The notes beneath the pieces were generated by a model. It was not told the DNA's origin. It saw only the letters and a list, made by a program, of their open reading frames with translations, and searched no databases. 64,000 bases of DNA, from NCBI RefSeq assembly GCF_014836905.1, contig NZ_JACSPZ010000002.1, positions 62,001-126,000 of the forward strand, given 5' to 3'. Positions 25,081 to 34,050 of the stretch are shown here, piece after piece. The translations under genes were made by a program, and so were the position numbers. The DNA comes from Solibacillus faecavium (GTDB lineage: Bacteria > Bacillota > Bacilli > Bacillales_A > Planococcaceae). Positions within the stretch are counted from its first letter, which is position 1. Every line of letters begins with the position of its first letter.

Positions 25081-25800
25081 ATGGGGTTATATATTGTCAT
25101 GTGGATTGCCTTGATTGCCGTAATTGTCGTCAATGCATTATCCAATACACTACCAATAAACGGGGTGACAGCAGCTGAAATTTCGAATAGGCTGGATGTA
25201 CTCTTTACACCAGCTGGCTATGTATTTTCGATTTGGTCACTCATTTATCTATTATTAGTAATTTGGTTAATTGCAATTTACAAAAAGGTGAAAGAAAACC
25301 GTTTTAAATCAAAAGTAGGCTTTTTATTTATTTTAAGTTGTGTATTTAATATTGCTTGGTTATTTAGCTGGCATTATGAGCAATTCATTTTATCTATTAT
25401 TGTTATGTTTTTATTACTGTTCACACTCATTGCGATTTATTTACAGTACAACAATCAAGAAAAAGCCTTATCTGAACGCTTTCCATTTTCATTTTATTTA
25501 GCGTGGATCTCAGTTGCGACAATTGCCAATATGAGCTATGTATTAAAATATTACAATGTGGACCTTGGTATTTCGGAAGTAGCCGGTTCTATTGTACTTG
25601 TAGCAGTTGCAGTCATCCTCGGTTATTTGGCAGTTGCACTTTCCCATGATATTTTCTTTGTTTTAGTAATTGTTTGGGCATTAATCGGTATCGCTGTCAA
25701 AACAGACGACACTACAATGCAATACGGAACGATCGCATTAACGATCATATTAATTATTGCATCGCTCATTCGTTATATGCGTAATAAGAAGTTTGCTTAA
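25081..25800 (+). CDS. TspO/MBR-related tryptophan-rich membrane protein
   Basis: A 239-residue protein with seven or so helices. LFTPAGYVFSIWSLIYLLLVIWL at about 42-64 is a TspO-like phrase (PxGWxFxxxW type), and FNIAWLFSWHYEQFI follows. Members are longer than classical TspO (about 155 residues) and are annotated as tryptophan-rich sensory proteins of unknown role. AAAAAGGGTGAG precedes the ATG; it is a single gene. Confidence 0.75.
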   Translation: MGLYIVMWIALIAVIVVNALSNTLPINGVTAAEISNRLDVLFTPAGYVFSIWSLIYLLLVIWLIAIYKKVKENRFKSKVGFLFILSCVFNIAWLFSWHYEQFILSIIVMFLLLFTLIAIYLQYNNQEKALSERFPFSFYLAWISVATIANMSYVLKYYNVDLGISEVAGSIVLVAVAVILGYLAVALSHDIFFVLVIVWALIGIAVKTDDTTMQYGTIALTIILIIASLIRYMRNKKFA

Positions 25801-25823
25801 GAATAGTGAACTAGATAAAATAG

Positions 25824-25888
25824 GGACATTTCTTTCGTTAGAATTTAGAAGTGAGATACTCAAATTTCTACAAAGAATGTCCTTTTTT
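25824..25888 (+). terminator. Terminator-like long hairpin
   Basis: GGGACATTTCTTT pairs with AAAGAATGTCC across a ~40-bp loop and is followed by T's. The long loop makes it weaker than the others. Confidence 0.55.
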
Positions 25889-25932
25889 TATGCTTGAAAT
25901 GTTTATAGATTTATTTTTTATAGAAGAAATGA

Positions 25933-26126
25933 AGTTGTTCGGAGAGAAGGCGGCGACTCCCAGGAGACAAGCAAAATTTTTTTTGCGACGAGTAATCGCA
26001 GGAGCACGTGGGAGAGCGCAGGGAACAAAAGCTAAAAACGCCACGTCCTGTGGCAACGCTTTTGTGACCAACATCGTGTTGGCCTCGTGCCCCCAGGAAA
26101 GCGTCCGCCGTAACGGAGAACAACGG
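25933..26126. repeat. Dispersed Bacillales intergenic repeat
   Basis: A GC-rich block that starts near GTTCGGAGAGAAGGCGGCG, contains CTCCCAGGAG and GTGCCCCCAGGAAAGCGTC, and ends CGCCGTAACGGAGAACAACGG. I recognise the end block as a common dispersed element of Bacillaceae/Planococcaceae genomes. The ORFs that cross it in three frames are artefacts of its base composition. Confidence 0.7.
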
Positions 26127-26147
26127 CTACTAAGGAGACACAATAAT

Positions 26148-26192
26148 AAAACCGTACAAACTTTACTCATCGTAAAATTTGTACGGTTTTTG
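26148..26192. terminator. Bidirectional terminator
   Basis: AAACCGTACAAA pairs with TTTGTACGGTTT; A's upstream and T's downstream. It ends the copCD transcript on the minus strand. Confidence 0.85.
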
Positions 26193-26250
26193 AAGTTGAG
26201 GGGATTATCCTAGCACATTTCGATATTGCCATATATATTTCAGTTGTAAA

Positions 26251-27330
26251 TCATTTAAAAAACACAATCGACATAAAGCCCATATAAAAACATAAACCAA
26301 CAGCGAAAGTCATAGCTGCTGAAATTATAATAGGAAGCTGTTTAATATAGCTTACAATGACCAGCCCAATAAATAGGACGGTAAGTAAGAAAAAGCCTAA
26401 GCCGATTCCAGTCATTTGCAAATATGCCCGCATGCCTGTCTCAACCGAGCTACTATAAAAAAGCTCAAAAAATGGTGAAATTTCCTGTACAGTAAAGCTT
26501 GGTGGCTGTTGTTCACTGAATAGCGCTGTAATGAACAAAATAATGATCAATAAAGTAGTCTCCATTATGACCCACGTACGAGGCTCAAATAACGGCTTTT
26601 TTATATTCAGTTTAATTAATAGCGCATTGGCCAAAATGATTACGGTAAGGGGTACAAGCAATGCATGTTTAATAAATAAAAATTGCCCGTAATTGCTTGA
26701 CCAGCTTGTTATATAGCCAGGAACAATCGCTTCAGTCATCATCACACCGCTTAATGCAATTGCTGTAAGAGACACAAGTGCGACCGGTGAAAACCATTTT
26801 AAATAAGCTTCCCAATTTGCCGCGTCTTTTGAGAAGAAGCTAATCATGATTAAAATACCGAGCCAAACACTTACAGCAAGCAAATGAACAAAGTCGAAAA
26901 TGGAACCAACAATGCCTGACATCGACCCTGCGTGACTAATATAGCCAATTGCAGCCATAATTGCGATAAGGACTAAAATTCCCATCACAGCACTAAGCTT
27001 CGACTCATGTTTTACATACATTCGAACGATTAATAGTAAAATAATCGTGAAGCCAACAATGGCAAGCCATGAATGTCCGACTTTAAATTTTGATAGGAGC
27101 ATCCATATTGAGGCGAAAAATCCGAATTGCGGCGTCAATATTGTAAGCAATTGTAAATTAGGAACAAACGATACAATAGGTAAAGCAATCGTACTGATCA
27201 TTAACCATTTTTTTGAAATATAAACTTGCGGACGTAACGAAGTGGGGATACAGCTTAGAATAAATGTCCCCATTAAAATCGATAAGCCTATATAGAGCAG
27301 AAATTGGCTAAAAATCGTTATAGCTATCAT
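26251..27330 (-). CDS. CopD family copper transport membrane protein
   Basis: A 359-residue protein with about eight to nine membrane helices. The CopD core shows YISHAGSMSG (conserved His), FDFVHLLAVSVWLGILI (His-Trp signature) and FLFIKHALLVPLTVIILANA. It pairs with CopC, whose stop overlaps its ATG by 4 bp, matching the CopC-CopD halves that are fused in B. subtilis YcnJ. Likely role: copper uptake across the membrane. Confidence 0.87.
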   Translation of the reverse strand: MIAITIFSQFLLYIGLSILMGTFILSCIPTSLRPQVYISKKWLMISTIALPIVSFVPNLQLLTILTPQFGFFASIWMLLSKFKVGHSWLAIVGFTIILLLIVRMYVKHESKLSAVMGILVLIAIMAAIGYISHAGSMSGIVGSIFDFVHLLAVSVWLGILIMISFFSKDAANWEAYLKWFSPVALVSLTAIALSGVMMTEAIVPGYITSWSSNYGQFLFIKHALLVPLTVIILANALLIKLNIKKPLFEPRTWVIMETTLLIIILFITALFSEQQPPSFTVQEISPFFELFYSSSVETGMRAYLQMTGIGLGFFLLTVLFIGLVIVSYIKQLPIIISAAMTFAVGLCFYMGFMSIVFFK

Positions 27331-27872
27331 TTAGTCTTTTTCCGTGCTAAAAGTATTATTATACTAATGAAAATAATAGCTAGTAACATACCGCCAACGA
27401 CCAGCAACGGCATATTATTTTTATCATCCTCTACACTTACGGGTTCAGATTCAGATACATCAACTTGTGCCGAATCTTCTACTTCAGCCTGCTCAACGTT
27501 CTCTTCAGCTTCCTCTGTTTCAGGTGCATTGACAGTAAAAGAAAACTCTCCTGATAATGGATGTCCGTCTTCACTTATACTGTTCCACTGAACTGTATAA
27601 TCACCATTCGGTAAAGGGTTATCAAAACTACCAGTTAACACACCATCTACTAAAGTCATATTGCTAGTTTCCATTTGCTCGCCATTAGCTGTAATGACTT
27701 TAAATGTGCTACCTTGTTCGATTTTACCGGCATATGTAAGCGAAATAGATTGCAGCGGTTCTACAACAACTTCGCCATTTTCCGGTTTTGTCGTATCCAA
27801 ATAAGTATGTGCTGCAGCATTTGGAACGAATAAAACTAGTGCAGCTAGAATCGATAATAATATTGTTTTCAT
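27327..27872 (-). CDS. CopC domain copper-binding protein
   Basis: A 181-residue secreted, membrane-anchored protein. The signal peptide ends NAAAHTYLDTTKPENGEVV, so cleavage leaves an N-terminal His, the first Cu(II) ligand of CopC. The beta-sandwich runs to about residue 118 with SEDGHPLSGEFSFTV (second His). An acidic Glu/Val linker and a C-terminal helix (LLVVGGMLLAIIFISIIILL) anchor it. AAAGGAG lies 12 bp before the ATG. It is the first gene of copC-copD. Confidence 0.9.
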   Translation of the reverse strand: MKTILLSILAALVLFVPNAAAHTYLDTTKPENGEVVVEPLQSISLTYAGKIEQGSTFKVITANGEQMETSNMTLVDGVLTGSFDNPLPNGDYTVQWNSISEDGHPLSGEFSFTVNAPETEEAEENVEQAEVEDSAQVDVSESEPVSVEDDKNNMPLLVVGGMLLAIIFISIIILLARKKTK

Positions 27873-28037
27873 ATTATAATGATTCTCCTTTCAAGTTTTT
27901 TTCACTCACCCATCATTGTAGCTGAAACATGAAACATTTTCATCATTTCGGTTTTGAAAACCTATTAATCCAAATAAGATAAGTAATAGATGGGTGCTAT
28001 GCTATAATAATTTGAACTATTCATAAAGGAGATTACG

Positions 28038-28784
28038 ATGCAGTTGGTTGAAAATATCTTTTTACGGGGCAACGAAAAAGCGGTTTTACTTTTACATAGT
28101 TATACAAGTAATGCGAAGGAAATGCAGTATTTAGCAAAAGAGCTTCATGAGGAAGGTTATACATGCTATGCACCAAACCTGGCAGGACACGGTGCTACAC
28201 CTGAGCATCTATTTGCAAGTTCCATTGAAAAAGTAGCAGCCGGCAGTAGAGAGGCTGTTAAGTATCTAATTGAGCAAAAATATGAAACAATCTATTTGAT
28301 TGGTCAGTCTTTAGGTGGTGTGTTAAGTATTCGCTTGGCCAATGAATTTCCGCAAATTAAAGCAGTTTGCATTATTTCCTCGCCTATATTGGAACGTCCA
28401 GCGGCAGAGCTAGAAAAAAGGGCGGCCCATTTTTCAAAGCGGTATTTAAAAAATAATGGAAGCACGGAACATGAAATACAGGAGTTTATGAGTCAACACT
28501 TTCCAAGACCTATCGAAAAATTCATTGCCTTTCAGCAATTTATCGTCCAGTCCGGAAAGGAAGTACACGCGATGAAGCAGCCGTTGTTTTTAGCAAAGGG
28601 CGGGTTGGATGAAGGGGTATTTCATAAGAGCATTGATTTAATCGAACAGAGGGTTAACGGAAATATTGTCTGCAAAAAGCTATATAAAAATAGTGGACAT
28701 CTTATTTCATTAGGAAAAGAACGTGATTTGCTAGCAGAAGATATTTTAGATTTTTTAAAGAAAATTGAAAAAAGAACTGTTTAA
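28038..28784 (+). CDS. Alpha/beta hydrolase, carboxylesterase type
   Basis: A 248-residue enzyme with LLLHSYTSNAKEM (oxyanion region), nucleophile elbow GQSLGG at about 94-99, Asp in GGLDEGVF and His in NSGHLISLGKERD. The order Ser-Asp-His and length fit bacterial monoglyceride lipase or carboxylesterase EstA-like enzymes. Substrate unknown. AAAGGAG precedes the ATG. It converges on the SET gene, with a hairpin (GAACTGT / ACAGTTC) between them. Confidence 0.88.
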   Translation: MQLVENIFLRGNEKAVLLLHSYTSNAKEMQYLAKELHEEGYTCYAPNLAGHGATPEHLFASSIEKVAAGSREAVKYLIEQKYETIYLIGQSLGGVLSIRLANEFPQIKAVCIISSPILERPAAELEKRAAHFSKRYLKNNGSTEHEIQEFMSQHFPRPIEKFIAFQQFIVQSGKEVHAMKQPLFLAKGGLDEGVFHKSIDLIEQRVNGNIVCKKLYKNSGHLISLGKERDLLAEDILDFLKKIEKRTV

Positions 28785-28815
28785 AGTTACCTTTAGACAG
28801 TTCTCGATACCATAC

Positions 28816-29199
28816 TTATTCTTCTTCTTTATTAAACCATAATGGATCATTATCATCGATATCACCATTATAATTAATAAAAATTTCTTCGCCAGCTTTA
28901 ATATCTTTGTAGGCAAAAAAATCGAATGTTTCATTTTCAAAGTTTATTTCATACGTAGCATTTGGCGTATAAGAATGATTAAATAACATCCCGTAGCCTA
29001 ATAATATCGCAGATCGGCCTACACCGAACTCAAATGCATAATCTGCAAGACTGGTTTTTTCAATATGTTTATGCTGCTCATTCGGGTAACTTAGGACAGG
29101 AGCCTGGTGGAATAAAGTGCCTTCCGGTATTGCTTCTTGCGCAAAAACACCGCGAGTATATTCTCCCTCACTAATTGGGGAATTTTTTATTTCAATCAT
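28816..29199 (-). CDS. SET domain protein (putative lysine methyltransferase)
   Basis: A 127-residue protein made of almost only a SET core: EYTRGVFAQEAIPEGTLF (N-SET), GYGMLFNHSYTPNATYE (the NHS-type SAM and lysine site) and YKDIKAGEEIFINYNGD (catalytic Tyr). SET enzymes move a methyl group from SAM to lysine; in Bacillales the target is unknown. The protein lacks pre- and post-SET zinc sites. GATAGAAGGCG precedes the ATG weakly. Confidence 0.82.
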   Translation of the reverse strand: MIEIKNSPISEGEYTRGVFAQEAIPEGTLFHQAPVLSYPNEQHKHIEKTSLADYAFEFGVGRSAILLGYGMLFNHSYTPNATYEINFENETFDFFAYKDIKAGEEIFINYNGDIDDNDPLWFNKEEE

Positions 29200-29275
29200 T
29201 TTTTCGCCTTCTATCTTTTAAGATTCTACTCTACTGTAACACGGATGTTGTAAGAATGGTTGTATTCTAGCTTAT

Positions 29276-29677
29276 TTGCTGAAAAAACGGGAAGGAGAGG
29301 TTATTATCGTACAAAAACTACAATTTGAAGCGGCATGGGATAAAACGATTGCAAAACAAGACCGCCTCAGTATCGAACAATTATTTCATCATTCTAAAGA
29401 TGAAGAAACGGATGAGATTTCGTGCTGCTTCGTACGAAAAGCATTAAATCATCGGCAGCAGCTGCTCCTAACAGTACTCATTCATAATAGAAGTGAAGAA
29501 GTGCTAAATTTTCAAAATAGAGAAGTTACCTGCACAACAGCTAAGGGTGTTTTTGCAAAAGCATTCACCATTCCAAAACTGAATATTCCTCCAAATACTT
29601 CAATGCCATGGACCTTTATTTTTGATGACTATGAAGATTTCCTATTCACTGAACTTTTGCATGTGGATATTCAATAA
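29276..29677 (+). CDS. SLAP domain-containing protein; start uncertain
   Basis: The phrase QKLQFEAAWDKTIAKQDRL and PPNTSMPWTFIFDDYEDFL place this with SLAP-domain proteins found with S-layer assembly in Bacillales. The TTG at 29276 has no ribosome binding site. GGAGAGG at 29294-29300 points to a start at 29303-29311, but the codons there are ATT, ATC and GTA; relatives begin with Met where GTA is found. Either a rare start is used or the ATG has been lost. No signal peptide is visible. Confidence 0.72.
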   Translation: MLKKREGEVIIVQKLQFEAAWDKTIAKQDRLSIEQLFHHSKDEETDEISCCFVRKALNHRQQLLLTVLIHNRSEEVLNFQNREVTCTTAKGVFAKAFTIPKLNIPPNTSMPWTFIFDDYEDFLFTELLHVDIQ

Positions 29678-29726
29678 TTTATTTGAAAACTAGGGGAGGG
29701 GCGTCATATCGTTTGACAACCCCCCG

Positions 29727-30143
29727 TTATTTTAAACTTTCCACAAAGGCTAATAGGTCACGAGCATCTATAATAGTAAATGGTTCTAGCCTCCCATTAT
29801 TTTCAATAAGAATGACTTCCTTTATTGAATCAATATATAGAAAAAATGAACGATCGGCCCCTGTGAGATACAGGTCAAAAACAATTTCTTTTTTAGTATT
29901 TGGCAAGTTAGGAATTAATTTTTTTCGATAATTTTCTTCGTCAAGTAGCTCAAGCAGCTGCTTTTTTTGTTCTTGGTTTAAATTAATAGTTTCTCTTTCA
30001 AAGAGTGCAGCATTTTCAAATTCTTCACCGACAATAACCGCAGGAAGCGATTCCATAATGGAAGTCGGCTGTTTAAAGTAAAATAAAAAAACTGTAAAGC
30101 CTACAACGAACATGACTCCTAAGCTTAATCCATATTTCTTCAA
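29727..30143 (-). CDS. Membrane-anchored protein of unknown function
   Basis: A 138-residue protein with an N-terminal helix (LSLGVMFVVGFTVFLFYF) and an outer domain of about 110 residues with a charged coiled stretch (NLNQEQKKQLLELLDEENYRKK). GGAGGGATTATTTGA precedes the ATG. No lipobox and no family recognised. It converges on the SLAP gene; a GGGG/CCCC hairpin at about 29692-29725 may end both. Confidence 0.62.
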   Translation of the reverse strand: MKKYGLSLGVMFVVGFTVFLFYFKQPTSIMESLPAVIVGEEFENAALFERETINLNQEQKKQLLELLDEENYRKKLIPNLPNTKKEIVFDLYLTGADRSFFLYIDSIKEVILIENNGRLEPFTIIDARDLLAFVESLK

Positions 30144-30270
30144 ATAATCCCTCCATCAATTCTCCTTAAATTAACATTTCTTTATATGTATATAATACCG
30201 TTAACTCGCCTTAAAATAGATAAATTATTCTTGAATATTAGAAATGATTTTACTAAAAGGAGCGGTTTTT

Positions 30271-31164
30271 ATGCATTTTAATAATGTAACGATTGCAGGT
30301 AGTGGTGTTTTAGGGAGTCAAATAGCATTTCAGTCCGCATTTTTCGGCTTTAATGTAAGTGTTTATGATATAAATTCTGGAGCTATTGAGGCAGCAAAAG
30401 GGCGTATGGCAACATTAAAAACAACATATGGTGAGTATTTTAATGATACTAACCGTGCTGAAAAAGCATTCAGCAGTCTGAAGTTTTTCACTGATTTAGC
30501 GGAGGCAACAAAAGATGCGGACATCGTAGTAGAAGCAGTACCAGAGCGCATCGAAATTAAACAGAGTTTTTATGAAAATCTTGGGAAAGTAGCGCCTGAG
30601 AAAACAGTATTTGCTTCAAATTCTTCTACTTTTTTGCCAAGCCAATTTGCAGCGTATACAGGTCGTCCTGAAAAATTCCTTGCATTGCACTTTGCCAACT
30701 CCATTTGGCAAAACAATACTGCCGAAATAATGGGACACCCGGGAACAGATACAAAGTACGTGGAGCAGGTGGCGGATTTCGCCCGTGCAATCGGCATGAT
30801 TCCGTTTGTGCTGAAAAAAGAGCAGCCTGGCTACATTCTAAACACATTACTAGTTCCATTTTTATCTGCGGCAATGGAGCTTTGGGTAAAGGATAATGCC
30901 GATCCGCATACAATCGATAAAAACTGGATGATTTCAACGGGCTCACCTCGTGGACCATTTGCCATTTATGATATCGTTGGAATGGAAACACCATATAACC
31001 TGAATTTAATGCGTGCAGAGCATGACCCGGCTGCAAAATTTGTTGCCGACAAAATAAAACGTGAAATGATTGATCAAGGCAAAATGGGCATTTCAACAGG
31101 TGAAGGCTTCTACAAATACCCAAATCCAGCCTATATGGATCCGAGTTTTTTAAAATCGAATTAA
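30271..31164 (+). CDS. 3-hydroxyacyl-CoA (hydroxybutyryl-CoA) dehydrogenase
   Basis: A 297-residue enzyme with an N-terminal Rossmann NAD site (VTIAGSGVLGSQIAFQSAF at 5-23), acidic Asp at the end of beta 2 (VYDIN), VEAVPERIEIKQ, catalytic Ser/His pair in ASNSSTF and LALHFANSIW, and a C-terminal dimer domain with STGSPRGPFAIYDIVG. It oxidises 3-hydroxyacyl-CoA. The ATG at 30271 follows AAAAGGAGCGG; the in-frame 30244 has none. Single gene with terminator. Confidence 0.92.
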   Translation: MHFNNVTIAGSGVLGSQIAFQSAFFGFNVSVYDINSGAIEAAKGRMATLKTTYGEYFNDTNRAEKAFSSLKFFTDLAEATKDADIVVEAVPERIEIKQSFYENLGKVAPEKTVFASNSSTFLPSQFAAYTGRPEKFLALHFANSIWQNNTAEIMGHPGTDTKYVEQVADFARAIGMIPFVLKKEQPGYILNTLLVPFLSAAMELWVKDNADPHTIDKNWMISTGSPRGPFAIYDIVGMETPYNLNLMRAEHDPAAKFVADKIKREMIDQGKMGISTGEGFYKYPNPAYMDPSFLKSN

Positions 31165-31233
31165 CATTATTTTTGCGGTGCACATCATGAAAGGTTAACG
31201 GGTTCGGTTGATGGGGAGAAAATGCTGAAAATT

Positions 31234-31264
31234 AAAAAACGCACAGGGTTGTCTGTGCGTTTTT
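31234..31264 (+). terminator. Terminator after the dehydrogenase gene
   Basis: AAAACGCACAG pairs with CTGTGCGTTTT, then T's. Confidence 0.9.
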
Positions 31265-31318
31265 ACTTGCCATATTCTATTATAGTGACTTCTTTAACAA
31301 TCCCGTCCGTTAACTGTA

Positions 31319-31621
31319 TTATAAACTAGTTGCAAAATTAGCACCGAACCATAGGAAAAAAACCACTATGCTCACGTTAATTACAGTCAAAACACTTGCT
31401 ATTATAGGTATAATTTTCCCTTCCGATTTTGAGAATAAAGCAATGATGCCTATTACCACTGAAACGACTAAGCTCAATAATATTAACAAAAGCCAAGCCC
31501 CTGTGAATTTTCCACCTGTCGCAGTCAAAATCAGGTCCAATAAAAGCATAAATATAGCGCTTAAAACACTTGTGATTAAAAAGACATAGCTCTTCCAAGT
31601 GTATCGTTTATTCGATTCCAA
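31319..31621 (-). CDS. Small membrane protein, three helices
   Basis: A 100-residue protein starting at TTG (31621) with AGGAGG eight bases ahead. Helices are at about 12-33 (VFLITSVLSAIFMLLLDLIL), 42-62 (WLLLILLSLVVSVVIGIIAL) and 68-95. A DUF4064-like look is possible but not certain. An overlapping minus-strand frame upstream was not called. Confidence 0.6.
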   Translation of the reverse strand: MESNKRYTWKSYVFLITSVLSAIFMLLLDLILTATGGKFTGAWLLLILLSLVVSVVIGIIALFSKSEGKIIPIIASVLTVINVSIVVFFLWFGANFATSL

Positions 31622-32089
31622 ATGAGCACCTCCTGGTGAAATTTGACTTTCGTTCTATCAAAAAACTCCCACATAATCTGACTCCGTTTGTTGAGCAAGC
31701 CGACTTCGTATATCTCTATTTTATCATAAAATAATTTGTTCCCTTCAATGTATTCAGTTAATTTCAAAGTGATTTCCCGACATCCAATTAACTTGCTTAT
31801 TAGCATCAGAATTAGCACTGTAATTCGCAACAGCACCTAATATTATGCGGTGTTGTGAATTACCTTGCTAATTGCTATACAGATTCACCCAAATTTCAAG
31901 TCATAACGTTGATATAGCAACAAAAACAAAGACGCCAATTCATATGCGAGTTGCGTCCCCAATTTGTATGCTATTTAATGTTTTTCCCCCGTGTTCCGAT
32001 TCCGAACCCGTTATGAAAAGGTGTGCGCTTTTTTATTTTGTAGTCACATTTAGTGCTACTTACAGTATACTGGAAAATGAGGTGATTTT
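31622..32089. other. Intergenic stretch with one large hairpin
   Basis: About 470 bp without a supported gene. GTAATTCGCAACAGCACC at 31820 faces GCGGTGTTGTGAATTAC (ending 31863) as an imperfect inverted repeat. No T-run follows. Frames open across the region lack ribosome binding sites. Confidence 0.4.
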
Positions 32090-32314
32090 ATGGAAATGAT
32101 GAATCAATTTAATTCGGCAATATGGATATCCTTTGTGACGCCGATTTTCTTAATAAGCTGTCTATATTTTACGCTTTCTTTTTTACAGCATATGAGAAGC
32201 GGCAACGAGCAGCTTTTAAATTATAACAAGTGGGGCGCTGTATTATCGCTCGCTTTTGCGCTGCTTGTCCCAGCAATCTATAATATTTATTTTTATTATC
32301 AAGTAATGCAGTAA
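32090..32314 (+). CDS. Small membrane protein, two helices
   Basis: A 74-residue protein with helices at about 10-32 (IWISFVTPIFLISCLYFTL) and 48-70 (GAVLSLAFALLVPAIYNIYF), linked by a short basic loop. GAGGTG five bases before the ATG supports the start. It stands alone, with a strong terminator after it. Confidence 0.68.
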   Translation: MEMMNQFNSAIWISFVTPIFLISCLYFTLSFLQHMRSGNEQLLNYNKWGAVLSLAFALLVPAIYNIYFYYQVMQ

Positions 32315-32339
32315 CAGGGATTACATAAGAGGAACAGGA

Positions 32340-32381
32340 AAGTCACGAAACGCTGGTGAAGCAGCATTTCGTGACTTTTTT
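32340..32381 (+). terminator. Terminator
   Basis: AAGTCACGAAACGCT pairs with AGCATTTCGTGACTT (one mismatch), then T's. Confidence 0.9.
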
Positions 32382-32400
32382 AAGTGTTCTTTGTTAAATC

Positions 32401-32589
32401 TTGTTAGTTGGATGTAATAAAATTGGTGGTGCTGATGGATATACAGTATCAGTAGGTTTCCCGAAGGATACTAATATTGATGGTACGGAAATTCAACAAC
32501 TAGTTGAAGATTCGATTAAAAATATTTCTGAAAGAGAAACAACGGGCGAAGAGAAAGTAAAAATGACAATTAAGATTGAAAAATATTAA
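32401..32589 (+). pseudogene. Lipoprotein remnant lacking its signal peptide
   Basis: The frame begins LLVGCNKIGGADGYTVSVGF just after an in-frame TAA, so a lipobox-like LVGC is present but the preceding signal peptide is gone, replaced by the upstream gene's terminator. The rest (VEDSIKNISERETTGEEKVKMT) is protein-like and ends cleanly. No ribosome binding site. Most likely a 5'-truncated lipoprotein gene. Confidence 0.5.
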
Positions 32590-32616
32590 TTGTTTTTATT
32601 AGGACTAACCCTTGTT

Positions 32617-32818
32617 AAAAATAGAAGGAGAAATTCCGCTTATTAAGTAAATAAATTAAAAAAGCACCAAAATAAGGGGAGGAATTCCGTCTATTGATTA
32701 GAATAAACATCAAAGGTACTGGTATTAGTGTACATAAGCGGAATTTCTACCCGTATTTTCAGTGAAACGAACATATTTTTTTAAATAAGGGGAAATCCTC
32801 CGCTTATTTAACTCTCTG
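32617..32818. repeat. Four-unit palindromic intergenic element, copy A
   Basis: Units start at 32619, 32670, 32732 and 32783 (spacing 51/62/51), each of the type AATAAGCGG...CCGCTTATT with variation. It ends CGCTTATTTAACTCTC, identical to copies B and C. Confidence 0.82.
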
Positions 32819-32861
32819 TAATAGTTTAAAAAGTTCTGTATTAATAATCATTCATAGGTGA

Positions 32862-34046
32862 TTAAGCGATTTTTCTTAATTTCCATAAAAAATATAATGT
32901 AGGCATAATTAAAAGAGCAGAGGTGATAATTCCACCTTGCAGCGATGTATAAAGTGCAATTATGCCAACTAATGGTCCACCAGCTACTTGGCCAAACGCA
33001 TCCAATTGACCGTACAACGAAAGCGTAGTTGCTCGACCTTGTGAATGTAGTTGTTTGTTCGTCATGACACTTATTAATGGATAGTTCACTGCTCTAAGTG
33101 ATGCGATTACCCAGTATAAAATTGCCGCTACTAAAAACAGTTCAGTAATTGCGAAGTATACCATCGCAATTATAAGCAAGCTATTAAGTAACACTAAAAT
33201 AATGGCAAAACGCTCTTTTACATATGTTTCTATAATTTTAAGTAAGCCAATATTTAGTAAAAAAGCAACTGCATAAAAAGCACCAAACCAATAAATTGCA
33301 TGTTCTTCATTCATTTCAAAGCCTTCAATAAAATGAGGACCCCAAAGTCGGTCAAAACCCTCACTAGCAAAACCGGTAAATAACGTAATTGCCGCAAGAC
33401 TAATTAATATTTTATTTCCTTTAATTAGTGAAAGACTGTCTTTTAGCGCTCCATTCATTTGTTGAATACTAGAAGAGTCCTCACTCACTATACTTATAAA
33501 TTTTGTTTCGGGTATAACTTTTATCGAAATAATCGCAATTAAAATAAGGAAGCCACCCGCAAGTAATATGGCTATTTGCACTGTAAAAACAATAGCGATC
33601 AGCACACTCATAATGATGCCCAAGAAACTACCTAGCGAGCTGAATTTCGCTCCTTTTAATAAAGTAATATCAAGTTCTTTATTTTCTAATTCATCTGCAA
33701 TCCAAGCCGTTTCTGCGCCACTAATAAACGTCCATCCAATGCCCCATAAAGCAGCACCCATCGCAATTGCCCAAAATGAAGGAATACTACCTTCTAAAAG
33801 ATGAGCTGACCCGATAATGAAAGTCCCAATAATTAGTGATTTTTTACGTCCAAAAATATCAGCAACTAAACCAGTAGGTATTTCAAAAAAAAGAATGGCC
33901 AACTCCATAATTGTTCCAAGTAATACTAACTGCAATGGATTTAGACCTGCTTGCGATACATAGTAAATAGCATTTAGTGTAAAAACAATTTGAATACAAA
34001 ACGAGCGAGAACTCGTCATTACATAGTAAGCAGTTTTAATGTTCAA
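32862..34046 (-). CDS. MFS family efflux transporter
   Basis: A 394-residue, 12-helix major facilitator. The motif A loop reads GLVADIFGRKKSLIIGTF between helices 2 and 3, typical of proton-driven drug efflux; WTFISGAETAWIADELENKE and a C-terminal repeat follow. It starts at TTG with TCGGAGG eight bases ahead. Upstream lies a 17-codon ORF with its own ribosome binding site and sequences that can pair with the TTG gene's ribosome binding site, a layout seen for inducible resistance genes. Substrate unknown. Confidence 0.87.
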   Translation of the reverse strand: MNIKTAYYVMTSSRSFCIQIVFTLNAIYYVSQAGLNPLQLVLLGTIMELAILFFEIPTGLVADIFGRKKSLIIGTFIIGSAHLLEGSIPSFWAIAMGAALWGIGWTFISGAETAWIADELENKELDITLLKGAKFSSLGSFLGIIMSVLIAIVFTVQIAILLAGGFLILIAIISIKVIPETKFISIVSEDSSSIQQMNGALKDSLSLIKGNKILISLAAITLFTGFASEGFDRLWGPHFIEGFEMNEEHAIYWFGAFYAVAFLLNIGLLKIIETYVKERFAIILVLLNSLLIIAMVYFAITELFLVAAILYWVIASLRAVNYPLISVMTNKQLHSQGRATTLSLYGQLDAFGQVAGGPLVGIIALYTSLQGGIITSALLIMPTLYFLWKLRKIA

Positions 34047-34050
34047 TTTA

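Noticed and set aside
25851-26213. Open frames on both strands near 26 kb
   Set aside because: They arise from the GC-rich dispersed repeat and cross its terminators.
31576-31836. Minus-strand 86-codon frame
   Set aside because: It overlaps the well-supported TTG-started membrane gene and lacks a good ribosome binding site.
31872-32099. Plus-strand 75-codon frame
   Set aside because: No ribosome binding site, unlikely amino-acid mix, and it overlaps the start of the next gene.
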